The notes under the pieces were generated by a model. It did not search any database and was not told the origin of the DNA. It saw only the letters and a list, made by a program, of their open reading frames with translations. The translations under genes were made by a program, and so were the position numbers. From a virus, in IMG/VR virus record IMGVR_UViG_3300032286_000710, positions 1 to 64,000 of that record: a stretch of DNA of 64,000 bases; one strand, written 5' to 3'. This document shows, piece by piece, positions 21,774 to 29,512 of this stretch. Positions within the stretch are counted from its first letter, which is position 1. The number at the start of each line of letters is the position of its first letter.

Positions 21774-22643
21774 ATGAAATACATTATTGCAAATGACGGT
21801 ACTGTTACTGCGGTTGTTAGTGGTCAGGCATACTGCTTCGGCAAGTCCCACCCTAACTATAATAAGTTGATTAATCATCTTAAGAATAACAATGTCGAAC
21901 ACTTTGAGGCTTCTTACGATATCATTTCGCATGTCAATGCTTACTGCGATGGATATGTAAATTGTCAGGATGGTGGTTTGAGTTGGGATGGAATTAAGAT
22001 GCCCGATATGTTTACTGGAACAATCCTTGATATGATTAAGCAAGGTTTTCCTTTTGAGCCTATGTTGAACTTCCTTGATAATCTTAGTCAGAATCCATCT
22101 GATCATGCTGTTATTGAGTTGTTCGACTTTATGGAAAACAAGAACATGCCTATCACTTATGATGGTTGTTTCTTGTCCTATAAGGCTGTACGCGAAGACT
22201 ACAAGGATATTTATTCTGGCACTTTTGACAATCGTGTTGGTTCTGTTTGCGAAGTTCCTCGCAATAAAGTAGATAGCAATCGTGATAACGGTTGTGGTAA
22301 GGGTCTACATGTTGGTGCTATTGATTATGCTAAGAGTTATGGTGGCATTGATATTGACAACGATAACGATGGTGGTGGCAATCGTCTAATGATTTGCAAG
22401 GTTAATCCACGCGATGTTGTTAGCGTACCAAACGATTCTAAGTTTCAAAAGCTGCGCACTTGTCGATATGAGGTTGTATCTGAGTTTGATAGCATTTTTG
22501 ATAAGGTCGTTCATATGACCGGCGATGATATTGAGCATATTAATCGTAAGAAGCGTAACCGTGATTGGGTTGTTGAGGTTACTGCAAAGATGGATAGACT
22601 TAATAGAGTTCTTTCCAAGCGTAGGCAGGCTGTTAGTGTTTGA
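21774..22643 (+). CDS. rIIB: rIIB-like protein, 289 aa
   Basis: Matches the C-terminal two thirds of T4 rIIB: GFPFEPMLNFLDNLSQNPS, LFDFMENKNMPIT-DG, SYKAVREDYKDIYSGTFDN, GKGLHVG and NPRDVVSVP...RTCRYEVV. The N-terminal helix-turn-helix of T4 rIIB is not apparent; here the first 50 residues are strand-rich. Partner of rIIA, 29 nt downstream, with AAGGAG. A terminator follows. Confidence 0.92.
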   Translation: MKYIIANDGTVTAVVSGQAYCFGKSHPNYNKLINHLKNNNVEHFEASYDIISHVNAYCDGYVNCQDGGLSWDGIKMPDMFTGTILDMIKQGFPFEPMLNFLDNLSQNPSDHAVIELFDFMENKNMPITYDGCFLSYKAVREDYKDIYSGTFDNRVGSVCEVPRNKVDSNRDNGCGKGLHVGAIDYAKSYGGIDIDNDNDGGGNRLMICKVNPRDVVSVPNDSKFQKLRTCRYEVVSEFDSIFDKVVHMTGDDIEHINRKKRNRDWVVEVTAKMDRLNRVLSKRRQAVSV

Positions 22644-22656
22644 TTGTGTGTTAAAT

Positions 22657-22688
22657 CCGATGGGGGAAGAAATTCCCCTGTCGGTTTT
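22657..22688 (+). terminator. Rho-independent terminator after rIIB
   Basis: CCGATGGGGGAA (22657-22668) pairs with TTCCCCTGTCGG (22673-22684) around GAAA, with a small mismatch, followed by TTTTTT. Ends the rIIA-rIIB unit. Confidence 0.93.
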
Positions 22689-22703
22689 TTCTTTGGAGTA
22701 AGC

Positions 22704-22880
22704 ATGTGCGATAAAAATGATAATGAAATATTAGCTGGTGGATGTTTAGTTATAATATTTATTATTACTATAGTTGCATTTGGTACGTTTGCTGTCATGA
22801 AAGAGTTAGGATACGAAAGATCAAATGCCAAATGTTTTTTCTGTGGGCAAAAAATAAAGGTTGAGCAAAATGAACATTAA
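22704..22880 (+). CDS. Single-span protein with cytoplasmic CxxC, 58 aa
   Basis: GGAG 7 nt before ATG 22704 fixes the start after the terminator. One hydrophobic span (residues 10-32) is followed by CFFCGQKIK, half of a zinc ribbon, near the C-terminus. Could bind metal as a dimer. It overlaps guaC by 11 nt. Confidence 0.6.
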   Translation: MCDKNDNEILAGGCLVIIFIITIVAFGTFAVMKELGYERSNAKCFFCGQKIKVEQNEH

Positions 22881-23979
22881 TAATGATACAAAACTTGATT
22901 TCGATGATGTCCTACTCGTTCCACAGAGATCCCGAGCCGCCTCACGGTCCTTGGTCGATGTAAAAAGAACGTTTAAATTTTTTCACTCATCTTTGGAGTG
23001 GAGTGGTGTTCCCATAATGGCCGCGAATATGGATACCACTGGCACATTCGAAATGGCAGAATCTCTATCAAAGAAAAATTGTATCACATGCCTACATAAA
23101 CATTATAATGTAGAAGATTATATAGAAAATCTCCAAGATTTGAATACATTTTGGTATAGCATGGGAATTAGTGATGAAGAAGTCAGCAAACTAAGGAAAA
23201 TAGTCGATAGAATAGAGGACATACCAAATATTTGTATTGACGTTGCAAATGGATATACCGATAAGTTTGTAGACCACTGTGCAAAAATAAGGGAAAAGTT
23301 TGGAACTAGACCCGTTATAATGGCTGGCAATGTATGTACCCCCGAAATGGTTCATGAATTAATTCTTCACGGTGGCGTTGATATTGTTAAGGTTGGAATT
23401 GGGCCGGGATCAGCATGTACCACAAGATTAAAAGCTGGAGTAGGATATCCTCAGTTATCAGCCATTAATGAATGTTCTCATGCCGCCCATGGATTAAAAG
23501 CACAACACAAGCACTTGGGTCTAATTTGTGCAGATGGTGGCTGTAGGACTCCAGCAGATGTTGTAAAAGCATTTGCTGCTGGTGCAGACTTTGTTATGCT
23601 TGGGGGAATGATTGCTGGTACAGAGGAATGCAGTGGAGGATGGGAATATGAATATATGAATGAAAATGGACTTTGGGAAAAATTAAAAGAAAATCAGTCG
23701 CCTATCGACTCTAGAAAGCTTAGAAGGTCAAACTTAACATTCTATGGAATGAGTTCCCATGCAGCACAGGAAAAATATGGTGGAATTAAAAATTATAGGG
23801 CCAGCGAAGGTCGTGTTAAAACGGTAGAATATAAGGGTGAGGTATCAGATGTCATTGATGATATATTGGGTGGCATAAGAAGTGCATGTGCATATGTTGG
23901 GGCAGATAGCATAAAAGACCTTCCAAAATGTGCAGAATTTGTCAAGGTAAACAGAGTACACTTTGATAAGACATTATAA
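22870..23979 (+). CDS. guaC: GMP reductase, 369 aa
   Basis: Reduces GMP to IMP and ammonia with NADPH. It is a TIM-barrel of the IMPDH/GMPR family without CBS domains. DFDDVLLVPQRS starts the chain; GIGPGSACTTR (177-186) carries the catalytic Cys183, and the conserved substrate loop GMSS and the EYRASEG-type segment (here NYRASEGR) point to GMPR rather than IMP dehydrogenase. ATG 22870 is used; an upstream TTG is less likely. Followed 3 nt later by the dCMP deaminase. Confidence 0.88.
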   Translation: MNINNDTKLDFDDVLLVPQRSRAASRSLVDVKRTFKFFHSSLEWSGVPIMAANMDTTGTFEMAESLSKKNCITCLHKHYNVEDYIENLQDLNTFWYSMGISDEEVSKLRKIVDRIEDIPNICIDVANGYTDKFVDHCAKIREKFGTRPVIMAGNVCTPEMVHELILHGGVDIVKVGIGPGSACTTRLKAGVGYPQLSAINECSHAAHGLKAQHKHLGLICADGGCRTPADVVKAFAAGADFVMLGGMIAGTEECSGGWEYEYMNENGLWEKLKENQSPIDSRKLRRSNLTFYGMSSHAAQEKYGGIKNYRASEGRVKTVEYKGEVSDVIDDILGGIRSACAYVGADSIKDLPKCAEFVKVNRVHFDKTL

Positions 23980-23982
23980 TAT

Positions 23983-24405
23983 ATGAAATGGGATTACAGA
24001 TTTCTTGACTTAGCAGAATTTATTTCTAGTTGGTCTAAAGATCCATCAACTAAAGTTGGTGCTGTTATAGTAGATGAAAATAATAGAATAGTTTCTGTTG
24101 GATATAATGGTTTTCCTAAACATATTGATGATAACGATAGGCTAAAAGAGAGAGATATAAAGTATAATATAATTGTACACGGCGAGATAAATGCGATCTT
24201 ATTTGCTAATAAGTCTGTAGAAGGATGTACTTTATATACTTACCCATTCATGCCATGTCCAAGGTGTGCTGGTTTAATAATACAGTCAGGAATAAAGAGA
24301 GTAGTTTCATTCGTAAATAAAATAGATAGATGGGAAAAGGATTTTGAACTATCAAGAGAATTATTTCATGAATCTGACATTGAATGCATGGAGTATCAAA
24401 AATGA
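23983..24405 (+). CDS. dCMP deaminase-like protein, 140 aa
   Basis: Deaminates dCMP to dUMP, the substrate of ThyX. Zinc site: HGE (66-68) instead of the common HAE, and PCPRC (91-95). WSKDPSTKVGAVIV and GYNGFP (40-45) are typical of the dCMP/cytidylate deaminase family. The HGE variant is tolerated in some members. It is tightly placed after guaC. Confidence 0.82.
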   Translation: MKWDYRFLDLAEFISSWSKDPSTKVGAVIVDENNRIVSVGYNGFPKHIDDNDRLKERDIKYNIIVHGEINAILFANKSVEGCTLYTYPFMPCPRCAGLIIQSGIKRVVSFVNKIDRWEKDFELSRELFHESDIECMEYQK

Positions 24406-24614
24406 GTACTAATAATAAACGTACAGTAAAAGAAACTCTAGATATGATAGAGGAATGTGTTTATTCAAATAAGCTAGAATTTCTTGCAGAGTTAATAGTT
24501 AAATTAGAAAGTGAATATGTTGATGTTGCTAGACTTGGCACAGATGACAATTATCAACCTAATTGGACTCATGTTCAAGTTTTAGATTATATGACATATG
24601 AACAAAAACCATGA
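24402..24614 (+). CDS. Hypothetical protein, 70 aa
   Basis: ATG 24402 overlaps the deaminase stop (ATGA). A helical, acidic small protein (TVKETLDMIEECVYS, EFLAELIVKLESEY). Last gene of the guaC unit; the next promoter begins on the base after its stop. Confidence 0.55.
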   Translation: MSTNNKRTVKETLDMIEECVYSNKLEFLAELIVKLESEYVDVARLGTDDNYQPNWTHVQVLDYMTYEQKP

Positions 24615-24643
24615 TTGTTTTTGATAGTACTGCTAGGTATAAC
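24615..24643 (+). promoter_or_regulatory. Sigma70-like promoter
   Basis: TTGTTT (24615-24620), 17-bp spacer, TATAAC (24638-24643). Its spacer contains TACTGCTAGG, also found in the spacer of the 34666 promoter. Serves the genes at 24670-25505. Confidence 0.55.
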
Positions 24644-24669
24644 AAGGTGGACAAACAAGGAGAAAAAGA

Positions 24670-24849
24670 ATGACAGTTGTAGAAATGGCAAAAGCACATT
24701 TGCAGAATGTCGCTCAAAGGATTGAAGAATTGACAAAGCAGCAGGCTTTAATTCAAAATGAGATTGAGCAATTAAAAGTTTATGTGCAAAATGGCGTTAA
24801 AGATGTTAAAGTTTTCGAAGAATTAAATAGCAATGAAGAAGGAGATTGA
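24670..24849 (+). CDS. Coiled-coil protein, 59 aa
   Basis: AAGGAG stands 9 nt before ATG. A single long heptad helix (residues 5-40) with many Gln, Glu and Leu, then an acidic tail. Small coiled-coil proteins of this shape occur beside phage replication genes and have no assigned role. Confidence 0.6.
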   Translation: MTVVEMAKAHLQNVAQRIEELTKQQALIQNEIEQLKVYVQNGVKDVKVFEELNSNEEGD

Positions 24850-24850
24850 T

Positions 24851-25168
24851 ATGAATTACGGTGAACTTTTTGATAGACTTTCTAACCTAGCTGATGCGTA
24901 TCGCTGGGATATTGATCATAATCGTGTTATTGCCACAATTCAGAGTGGTTACTATAAGGGTGTAACTCTAAATCCAATTACCGCATTGGCACATAAGTCT
25001 GGTTTTGGCTTTTTTGGTAATAATCGTGAAGATACCGAATTCGCCGCTCGACTTTTAGGCATTCCACGATCAATTGCTAGGAATGTATATAGTGCCACGC
25101 TAGGCACATACAACCGTGGTAATACACAGGTAGTAAGAGGTAGAATTCGTTCAGCACTGGAGGTATGA
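24851..25168 (+). CDS. Hypothetical protein, 105 aa
   Basis: GGAG 6 nt before ATG 24851 sets the start. It has a basic C-terminal half (GIPRSIARN, RGNTQVVRGRIRSALE) and a Gly/Phe turn (GFGFFGNNRED). A nucleic-acid role beside SSB is plausible but not shown. Codon use resembles the rII genes (CGT, GGT). Confidence 0.55.
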   Translation: MNYGELFDRLSNLADAYRWDIDHNRVIATIQSGYYKGVTLNPITALAHKSGFGFFGNNREDTEFAARLLGIPRSIARNVYSATLGTYNRGNTQVVRGRIRSALEV

Positions 25169-25172
25169 TAGC

Positions 25173-25505
25173 ATGAATATTAATACATGGTTAGGATGTG
25201 GTAGATTAACAAAGGATGCGGAACTAAGCACAACCCAAAAGGGTACTGCTATGGCAAAGTTTCGCATGGCAGTGAATGATCGTCGCAATGAAGACACTCT
25301 ATTCTTAAATATCCTATGCTTTGGAAAGATGGCTGAAGCATTAAAGGATCATCTAAAGAAGGGCAGATTGGTTGGCGTTCAAGGAAAGTTAAAAATTGAC
25401 GATTATCAAGATAAGGATGGAAATCAAAAGAACTCTATCTGCGTAATGGCAGATGAAATTTCTTTAGGCCCATCTGGAATTGTAGGGCAAGACTCTAAAG
25501 AGTGA
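25173..25505 (+). CDS. ssb: Single-stranded DNA-binding protein, 110 aa
   Basis: OB-fold SSB: NTWLGCGRLTKDAEL at the start, AKFRMAVNDR, FLNILCFGKMAEAL, KKGRLVGVQGKL and the C-terminal strand. It lacks the usual acidic DDDIPF tip, ending DSKE. It protects single-stranded DNA at the fork. A second SSB-like gene lies at 57523. A terminator follows. Confidence 0.9.
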   Translation: MNINTWLGCGRLTKDAELSTTQKGTAMAKFRMAVNDRRNEDTLFLNILCFGKMAEALKDHLKKGRLVGVQGKLKIDDYQDKDGNQKNSICVMADEISLGPSGIVGQDSKE

Positions 25506-25528
25506 ATTGGATAGTCAATCTGTCTAGG

Positions 25529-25568
25529 AAATGGCTCGTTGCTTCATGCTTCGGGCCATTTTTTTTAA
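25529..25568 (+). terminator. Rho-independent terminator after ssb
   Basis: AATGGCTCG (25530-25538) pairs with CGGGCCATT (25552-25560), with one G-U pair, followed by a T6 run that continues after the stem. Confidence 0.88.
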
Positions 25569-25577
25569 GTTTTTCCC

Positions 25578-25605
25578 TTGACTATGACGATAGTTATGGT
25601 ATGAT
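25578..25605 (+). promoter_or_regulatory. Sigma70-like promoter
   Basis: TTGACT (25578-25583), 16-bp spacer with GACGATA 7 bp before the -10, then TATGAT (25600-25605). Drives the run starting at 25624 (AGGAG 8 nt before ATG). Confidence 0.8.
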
Positions 25606-25623
25606 CGTAGTAGGAGAAAAACT

Positions 25624-26124
25624 ATGAACCCACAACCACACCCCAATGTTGGAAATTTTTGGGCATTTGTTATCATTTGCTTAACAATTTTTTATACATA
25701 TAAGGCATACATTGAAGGCAAATCAATTAGTTTCAACAGGCTAGATAAGTTTGTTATTGGATATGTAGAAGACTACACTTATATTGAAAAACCAAAACAA
25801 GTAAAGGTTGTACCAACACAAAGCTATGCTGTCAAGAGTGTACCAAAACGCACCGTTGCAGATAAGCCCAAACCTAAGAAAAATAACCCCGTCATTAATC
25901 AACCGGCAACCATACCTACTATTACACCAACAACAACAACCCCCCAACCAAAACCAGTACGAGATGAACAGCTTTACAATGATTGTATTAGTTCGCTTGT
26001 AGCACTTGGATACAAAAAGACAGAAGCAAAACAGAAAACCAAACAAGCTTTTGATAACCATAAAGTAACTAGTATCCAAGAATTTATCAAGCTTATTACT
26101 ATCAATACTATAGATTTCTCATGA
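25624..26124 (+). CDS. Membrane-anchored protein with RuvA-C-terminal-like domain, 166 aa
   Basis: Residues 10-28 are a membrane span. A long Pro/Thr/Lys linker (about 60-115) leads to a compact C-terminal helix bundle DCISSLVALGYKKTEAKQKTKQAF...SIQEFIKLI (119-160). That pattern, ALVALGY-x-x-x-EA, is the signature of RuvA domain III, which contacts the RuvB motor. The other RuvA domains are absent. A tether for a RuvB-like or other AAA motor at the membrane is possible; the domain may also be a generic UBA-like fold. Confidence 0.5.
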   Translation: MNPQPHPNVGNFWAFVIICLTIFYTYKAYIEGKSISFNRLDKFVIGYVEDYTYIEKPKQVKVVPTQSYAVKSVPKRTVADKPKPKKNNPVINQPATIPTITPTTTTPQPKPVRDEQLYNDCISSLVALGYKKTEAKQKTKQAFDNHKVTSIQEFIKLITINTIDFS

Positions 26125-26528
26125 ATATAATAGATCAATCACTTGAAATAGCACTGAGTCTTTTACCTAAAGCAAAAGAGGAAAGACAAACCAAAAATAA
26201 ATTTTTTCATTTTGCTTTTGGATATAAGAAGAATAAGCTTCTTGCTATTGGGCAAAACAATCCCGAAAAGACACATACTCAGGCTTTAATATTAGCCAAG
26301 AGATTCAATACAGATTCTGAATATCCTTACTTTCATGCAGAGACTGATTTAATATCTCGTTTATGGGGCAAACATTATATAGATAATAGCCTTAAAATGG
26401 TGATTATACGACTTAATAAGCGTGGTGAATTAAGATGTAGTCAGCCGTGTGATAAGTGTGATAGAATAATGAGATCTCTAAGTATTAATAAAGTATGGTG
26501 GAGCATAGACAATGGATTTAATAAATAA
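26121..26528 (+). CDS. Cytidine/deoxycytidylate deaminase-fold protein, 135 aa
   Basis: The zinc motifs HAE (72-74) and PCDKC (109-113) place it in the deaminase superfamily. The rest (FAFGYKKNKLLAIGQNNP, THTQALI) resembles phage deaminases rather than ComE-type dCMP enzymes. Substrate unknown. It lies before the deoxyribosyltransferase-like gene, so a nucleoside salvage role fits. Confidence 0.7.
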   Translation: MNIIDQSLEIALSLLPKAKEERQTKNKFFHFAFGYKKNKLLAIGQNNPEKTHTQALILAKRFNTDSEYPYFHAETDLISRLWGKHYIDNSLKMVIIRLNKRGELRCSQPCDKCDRIMRSLSINKVWWSIDNGFNK

Positions 26529-27072
26529 CTTAGTTGGTATGAGAGTTTATTTAGTTGGTGCTATGGATAGAGTTCCAGATGGTGGAACTACTTGGCGTAA
26601 ACGAATAACTCCATACCTAAATGAACTAGGTGTAACTGTTATTGACCCGTGCGACAAACCGATCAATGGAGTGACTGAAGATGAAGATACTAGGCACTGG
26701 ATAGAATATTATAAAGAGACAGAAAAGTATGAAAAGATCAAAGAGAAGTTTGGTATAATACGTAGTGCAGATTTACGATGTGTAGATATATCTGATTTCA
26801 TTATTGCTCATATTGATCTTAATATCCACGCTTGTGGAACATATGAAGAGATAGTCACAGCCAATAGAGAAAAAAAGCCAGTTTTAATATGGTGCGAACA
26901 GGGTAAAAGTCAAGCACCCAATTGGCTATTCTTTATGTTGCCACACGAACACATATTTAATTCTTTAAGCGAGGTATTAAACTATCTTAGTTATATAAAT
27001 CAGGAAGAAGACGTAACAAAACTAAAACGATGGTTCTTTTTTAGGAATAACAAAATAAACTATGAATACTAA
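26512..27072 (+). CDS. Nucleoside 2-deoxyribosyltransferase-like protein, 186 aa
   Basis: YLVGAMDRVPDGGTTWRKRI near the start is the nucleoside 2-deoxyribosyltransferase pattern (strand, G-A/P, then W-R), and DLRCVDISDFIIAHIDLNIHACGTYEEI carries the catalytic Glu region (G-T-x-x-E). The family swaps or hydrolyses the base of deoxynucleosides or deoxynucleotides. Phage copies may recycle host DNA products. Overlaps both neighbours. Confidence 0.7.
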   Translation: MDLINNLVGMRVYLVGAMDRVPDGGTTWRKRITPYLNELGVTVIDPCDKPINGVTEDEDTRHWIEYYKETEKYEKIKEKFGIIRSADLRCVDISDFIIAHIDLNIHACGTYEEIVTANREKKPVLIWCEQGKSQAPNWLFFMLPHEHIFNSLSEVLNYLSYINQEEDVTKLKRWFFFRNNKINYEY

Positions 27073-28135
27073 AATTAATATAATGGCCCCAATTAATCAG
27101 CTTGGATATGGGGTCACAGGATTAAACGTTGTTAAAGAACTATCTAAATCTGTAGAAGTATCTTTATTCATGATAGGACAACCTCAAGTAACAAATCAAG
27201 AAGATGCTGACATAATCTCTAAATGTATAAAAAATTCTCAGTTTTATGATTATAACGCCCCATGTATAAAAATATGGCATCAACATGATATGGCACAATT
27301 TGTTGGTAAAGGAACCAGAATAGGGTTTCCCATATTTGAGTTAGATAAGTTTAATGACTTTGAAAAGCATCAACTTCAATCTTTAGATAGAGTATTTGTA
27401 TGTTCAGAATGGGCTAAGAAGATTGTATTAGATAATACAACTATTGAAGAATCTAATGTCATAGTAGTTCCATTGGGGGTTGATTCATCTATTTTTCAAC
27501 CATGCAAAATGCCTCAGAATGTCCCAACCAGATTTTTTAATTGTGGAAAGTGGGAAATAAGAAAGGGGCATGATGTATTAGTTGATATATTTAACTTAGC
27601 CTTTAACGAAGATGATAATGTAGAACTATTGATGATGTGCGAAAATCCATTTTGTACAGAGCAAGAGCAAAATGAATGGATAAATCTGTACAAAAGGTCT
27701 AAATTAGGATCTAAAATACATATTATTCCACGACAGAACACTCAACAAGAAGTGTATAATATAATGTCCCAGACTCATTGTGGAGTATTTCCAGCAAGAG
27801 CAGAGGGATGGAATTTAGAGCTATTAGAAATGATGGCTTGTGGAAAACGTGTAATAGCAACAGACTACTCTGCCCATACAGAATTTTGTAACTCTAATAA
27901 TGCATTGTTAATACCTATAGAAGAAACCGAAACTGCATATGATGGTAAATGGTTTCATGGTCAGGGTAACTGGGCTAGGATAGATGATAAGGCCAAAAAT
28001 ATTGCCATAAAATATATGCAAAATATTCATGAGCTAAATATAACTAATAGCCTAACTGTCAATGAGTATGGAATTACAACTGCTAAAAATTTTAGCTGGA
28101 AAAACACCGGGAGAAAAATATTAAATGTTATTTAA
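27062..28135 (+). CDS. Glycosyltransferase, GT4 (GT-B fold), 357 aa
   Basis: The first domain starts INIMAPINQLGYGVTG. The second carries the donor-sugar site RAEGWNLELLEMMACGKRVIATDYSAH (about 242-268), the E-x7-E motif of retaining GT4 enzymes. Transfers a sugar to an unknown acceptor, which could be a cell-surface glycan or virion protein. No Shine-Dalgarno is seen; it overlaps the upstream gene by 11 nt and may be coupled. Confidence 0.82.
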   Translation: MNTKINIMAPINQLGYGVTGLNVVKELSKSVEVSLFMIGQPQVTNQEDADIISKCIKNSQFYDYNAPCIKIWHQHDMAQFVGKGTRIGFPIFELDKFNDFEKHQLQSLDRVFVCSEWAKKIVLDNTTIEESNVIVVPLGVDSSIFQPCKMPQNVPTRFFNCGKWEIRKGHDVLVDIFNLAFNEDDNVELLMMCENPFCTEQEQNEWINLYKRSKLGSKIHIIPRQNTQQEVYNIMSQTHCGVFPARAEGWNLELLEMMACGKRVIATDYSAHTEFCNSNNALLIPIEETETAYDGKWFHGQGNWARIDDKAKNIAIKYMQNIHELNITNSLTVNEYGITTAKNFSWKNTGRKILNVI

Positions 28136-28496
28136 TTTCTTCAAGAAAAAACCAGATAATGAACAAGTTTCAGAACCTAATGAAGTTTTAGCAAAAATAA
28201 GTTACATAGTTTTTAAAGGTTCAGATTCTACGATAGTGGACGTAGAACTAGAAGATTACAGTGATGAATCTATTGAATCACTATCTTATATAATAGACAC
28301 TCTAGCAGAAGATAGGGCGATACTAGAAACTATGAACATAGTAAAAAATGCTCTTGTAGAAGAAGGTAGAGAAGATTGCTTAATAAAAATTTTTAATCTA
28401 ATAAGCAAAGACACCAAAGCAAAAATTATAAATGGGCATAAAGATAATAAGGCGGATGAACCTTGCATAAAACCATCTGAAGTTTTCACAAAATAG
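28125..28496 (+). CDS. Hypothetical protein, 123 aa
   Basis: A hydrophobic-basic N-terminus (MLFNFFKKK) is followed by a soluble helical domain (SLSYIIDTLAEDRAILETMNIVKNALVEEG). The pattern suggests a small adaptor. It precedes an acidic protein and the sigma factor, overlapping the GT gene by 11 nt. No family recognised. Confidence 0.55.
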   Translation: MLFNFFKKKPDNEQVSEPNEVLAKISYIVFKGSDSTIVDVELEDYSDESIESLSYIIDTLAEDRAILETMNIVKNALVEEGREDCLIKIFNLISKDTKAKIINGHKDNKADEPCIKPSEVFTK

Positions 28497-28505
28497 GAGT
28501 CATAT

Positions 28506-28961
28506 ATGTCTAAAAAAGTAGGATGGCAAAAATATGAAGATTATATTGAAAAACAATTATCGTTTCCCATACTGCAAAATATAATACAGAATATGATTCC
28601 AGAATCAGAAGAAGATATTTTAGGTGAAGAAGACGATGACGATGATGAAGACGAATCATATGAAGATGAAGATAATAAAAAAGATATGATGTCGGCCGTT
28701 TTGCATAAGATGTTGCCACTCACTCCGCAGGTAATAGATGATATATCTATGTTAGCCAATTTTGACTGCTGGATTGGTCACACAAACTTCGATATTACAC
28801 CGGCTATAAAAAATAAACTTAATAAAATGCCCGGTATTGAAATACTAAAAATCTTTAGTCGTTATAGATTTTTTGTTGGTATAGGACAGATGTTTGATTT
28901 TCAGAGTATAAGATTTGATATTGAACAAGAACTTATAAAAGGAGAATTTGAAGATGAGTAA
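28506..28961 (+). CDS. Acidic-linker protein upstream of sigma factor, 151 aa
   Basis: AGGAG 7 nt before ATG. A helical N-terminus, then a block of about 28 residues almost entirely Asp/Glu (residues 35-60), then a globular C-terminal domain. It overlaps the sigma gene by 8 nt. Such an acidic chain can mimic DNA or bind basic proteins; an anti-sigma or co-regulator role is only a guess from position. Confidence 0.55.
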   Translation: MSKKVGWQKYEDYIEKQLSFPILQNIIQNMIPESEEDILGEEDDDDDEDESYEDEDNKKDMMSAVLHKMLPLTPQVIDDISMLANFDCWIGHTNFDITPAIKNKLNKMPGIEILKIFSRYRFFVGIGQMFDFQSIRFDIEQELIKGEFEDE

Positions 28962-29427
28962 TTGCATAGATGATAAGATACAGGTTGCCCTTAAGGATGA
29001 AAACATTGTTAAGATTATGAATCAAGCTTCTAAAAGATTTAGAAATCAATTAGATGCCGACTCTATAAGAACGTGCCAGTTAAATGCTTTATGGAAAACA
29101 TTTGTTAACTATAATCCAGAAAAGGGAGCTAAATTTACTACTTATTTATATAAAGGTGTGTTTATTGAGTGCATGAAAGAGATTAAATTTTCTAATAAAA
29201 ATAAGTCATTTGGTATGTTGCACCACAATATAGCATCTAAAACAGATCCATTTTTTAGTATTGATCTGATGGACGAGTTCAAGAATTCAGAAGATAGGGA
29301 TTTGATTGAGGATAGACTTAGCAATATGACCATAGCAGAAATCTCTGAAAAACGTGGGAAAAACAGAGAAAGCATTAGGCGTAAAATCCACAAGCTTGCA
29401 GATAACATAAAGGATAAATTCTGCTAA
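28954..29427 (+). CDS. Phage RNA polymerase sigma factor (sigma70 family, small), 157 aa
   Basis: Region 2-like core: IRTCQLNALWKTFVNYNPEKGAKFTTYLYKGVFIECMKEIKF (about 36-75), the 'A-x-W-x-A..f-d..kg..FtTyl...i...i..' pattern. Region 4-like helix-turn-helix: MTIAEISEKRGKNRESIRRKIHKL (about 125-148). It would direct host polymerase to phage promoters, probably late ones. A GTGTATATAAT motif lies 3 nt after its stop, before the first virion-type gene. Confidence 0.75.
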   Translation: MSNCIDDKIQVALKDENIVKIMNQASKRFRNQLDADSIRTCQLNALWKTFVNYNPEKGAKFTTYLYKGVFIECMKEIKFSNKNKSFGMLHHNIASKTDPFFSIDLMDEFKNSEDRDLIEDRLSNMTIAEISEKRGKNRESIRRKIHKLADNIKDKFC

Positions 29428-29429
29428 AT

Positions 29430-29440
29430 GTGTATATAAT
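29430..29440 (+). promoter_or_regulatory. Candidate late-type promoter motif GTGTATATAAT
   Basis: Directly follows the sigma factor gene and precedes the virion-type gene at 29513 by about 72 nt. No -35 match at 16-18 bp. It belongs to the GTGTATA-W-W set. Confidence 0.45.
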
Positions 29441-29512
29441 TTTAGGAACTGGACTATAAAAGGATGCGGAATTATTACTTTGCAAATTTTATTTAAATAA
29501 AAGGAGAATAAT

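Noticed and set aside
22644-22703. Upstream extension of the 22704 gene
   Set aside because: It would translate through the terminator stem; the GGAG before ATG 22704 fits better.
22870-23979. IMP dehydrogenase
   Set aside because: No CBS domains, and the YRASEG-type segment and length fit GMP reductase.
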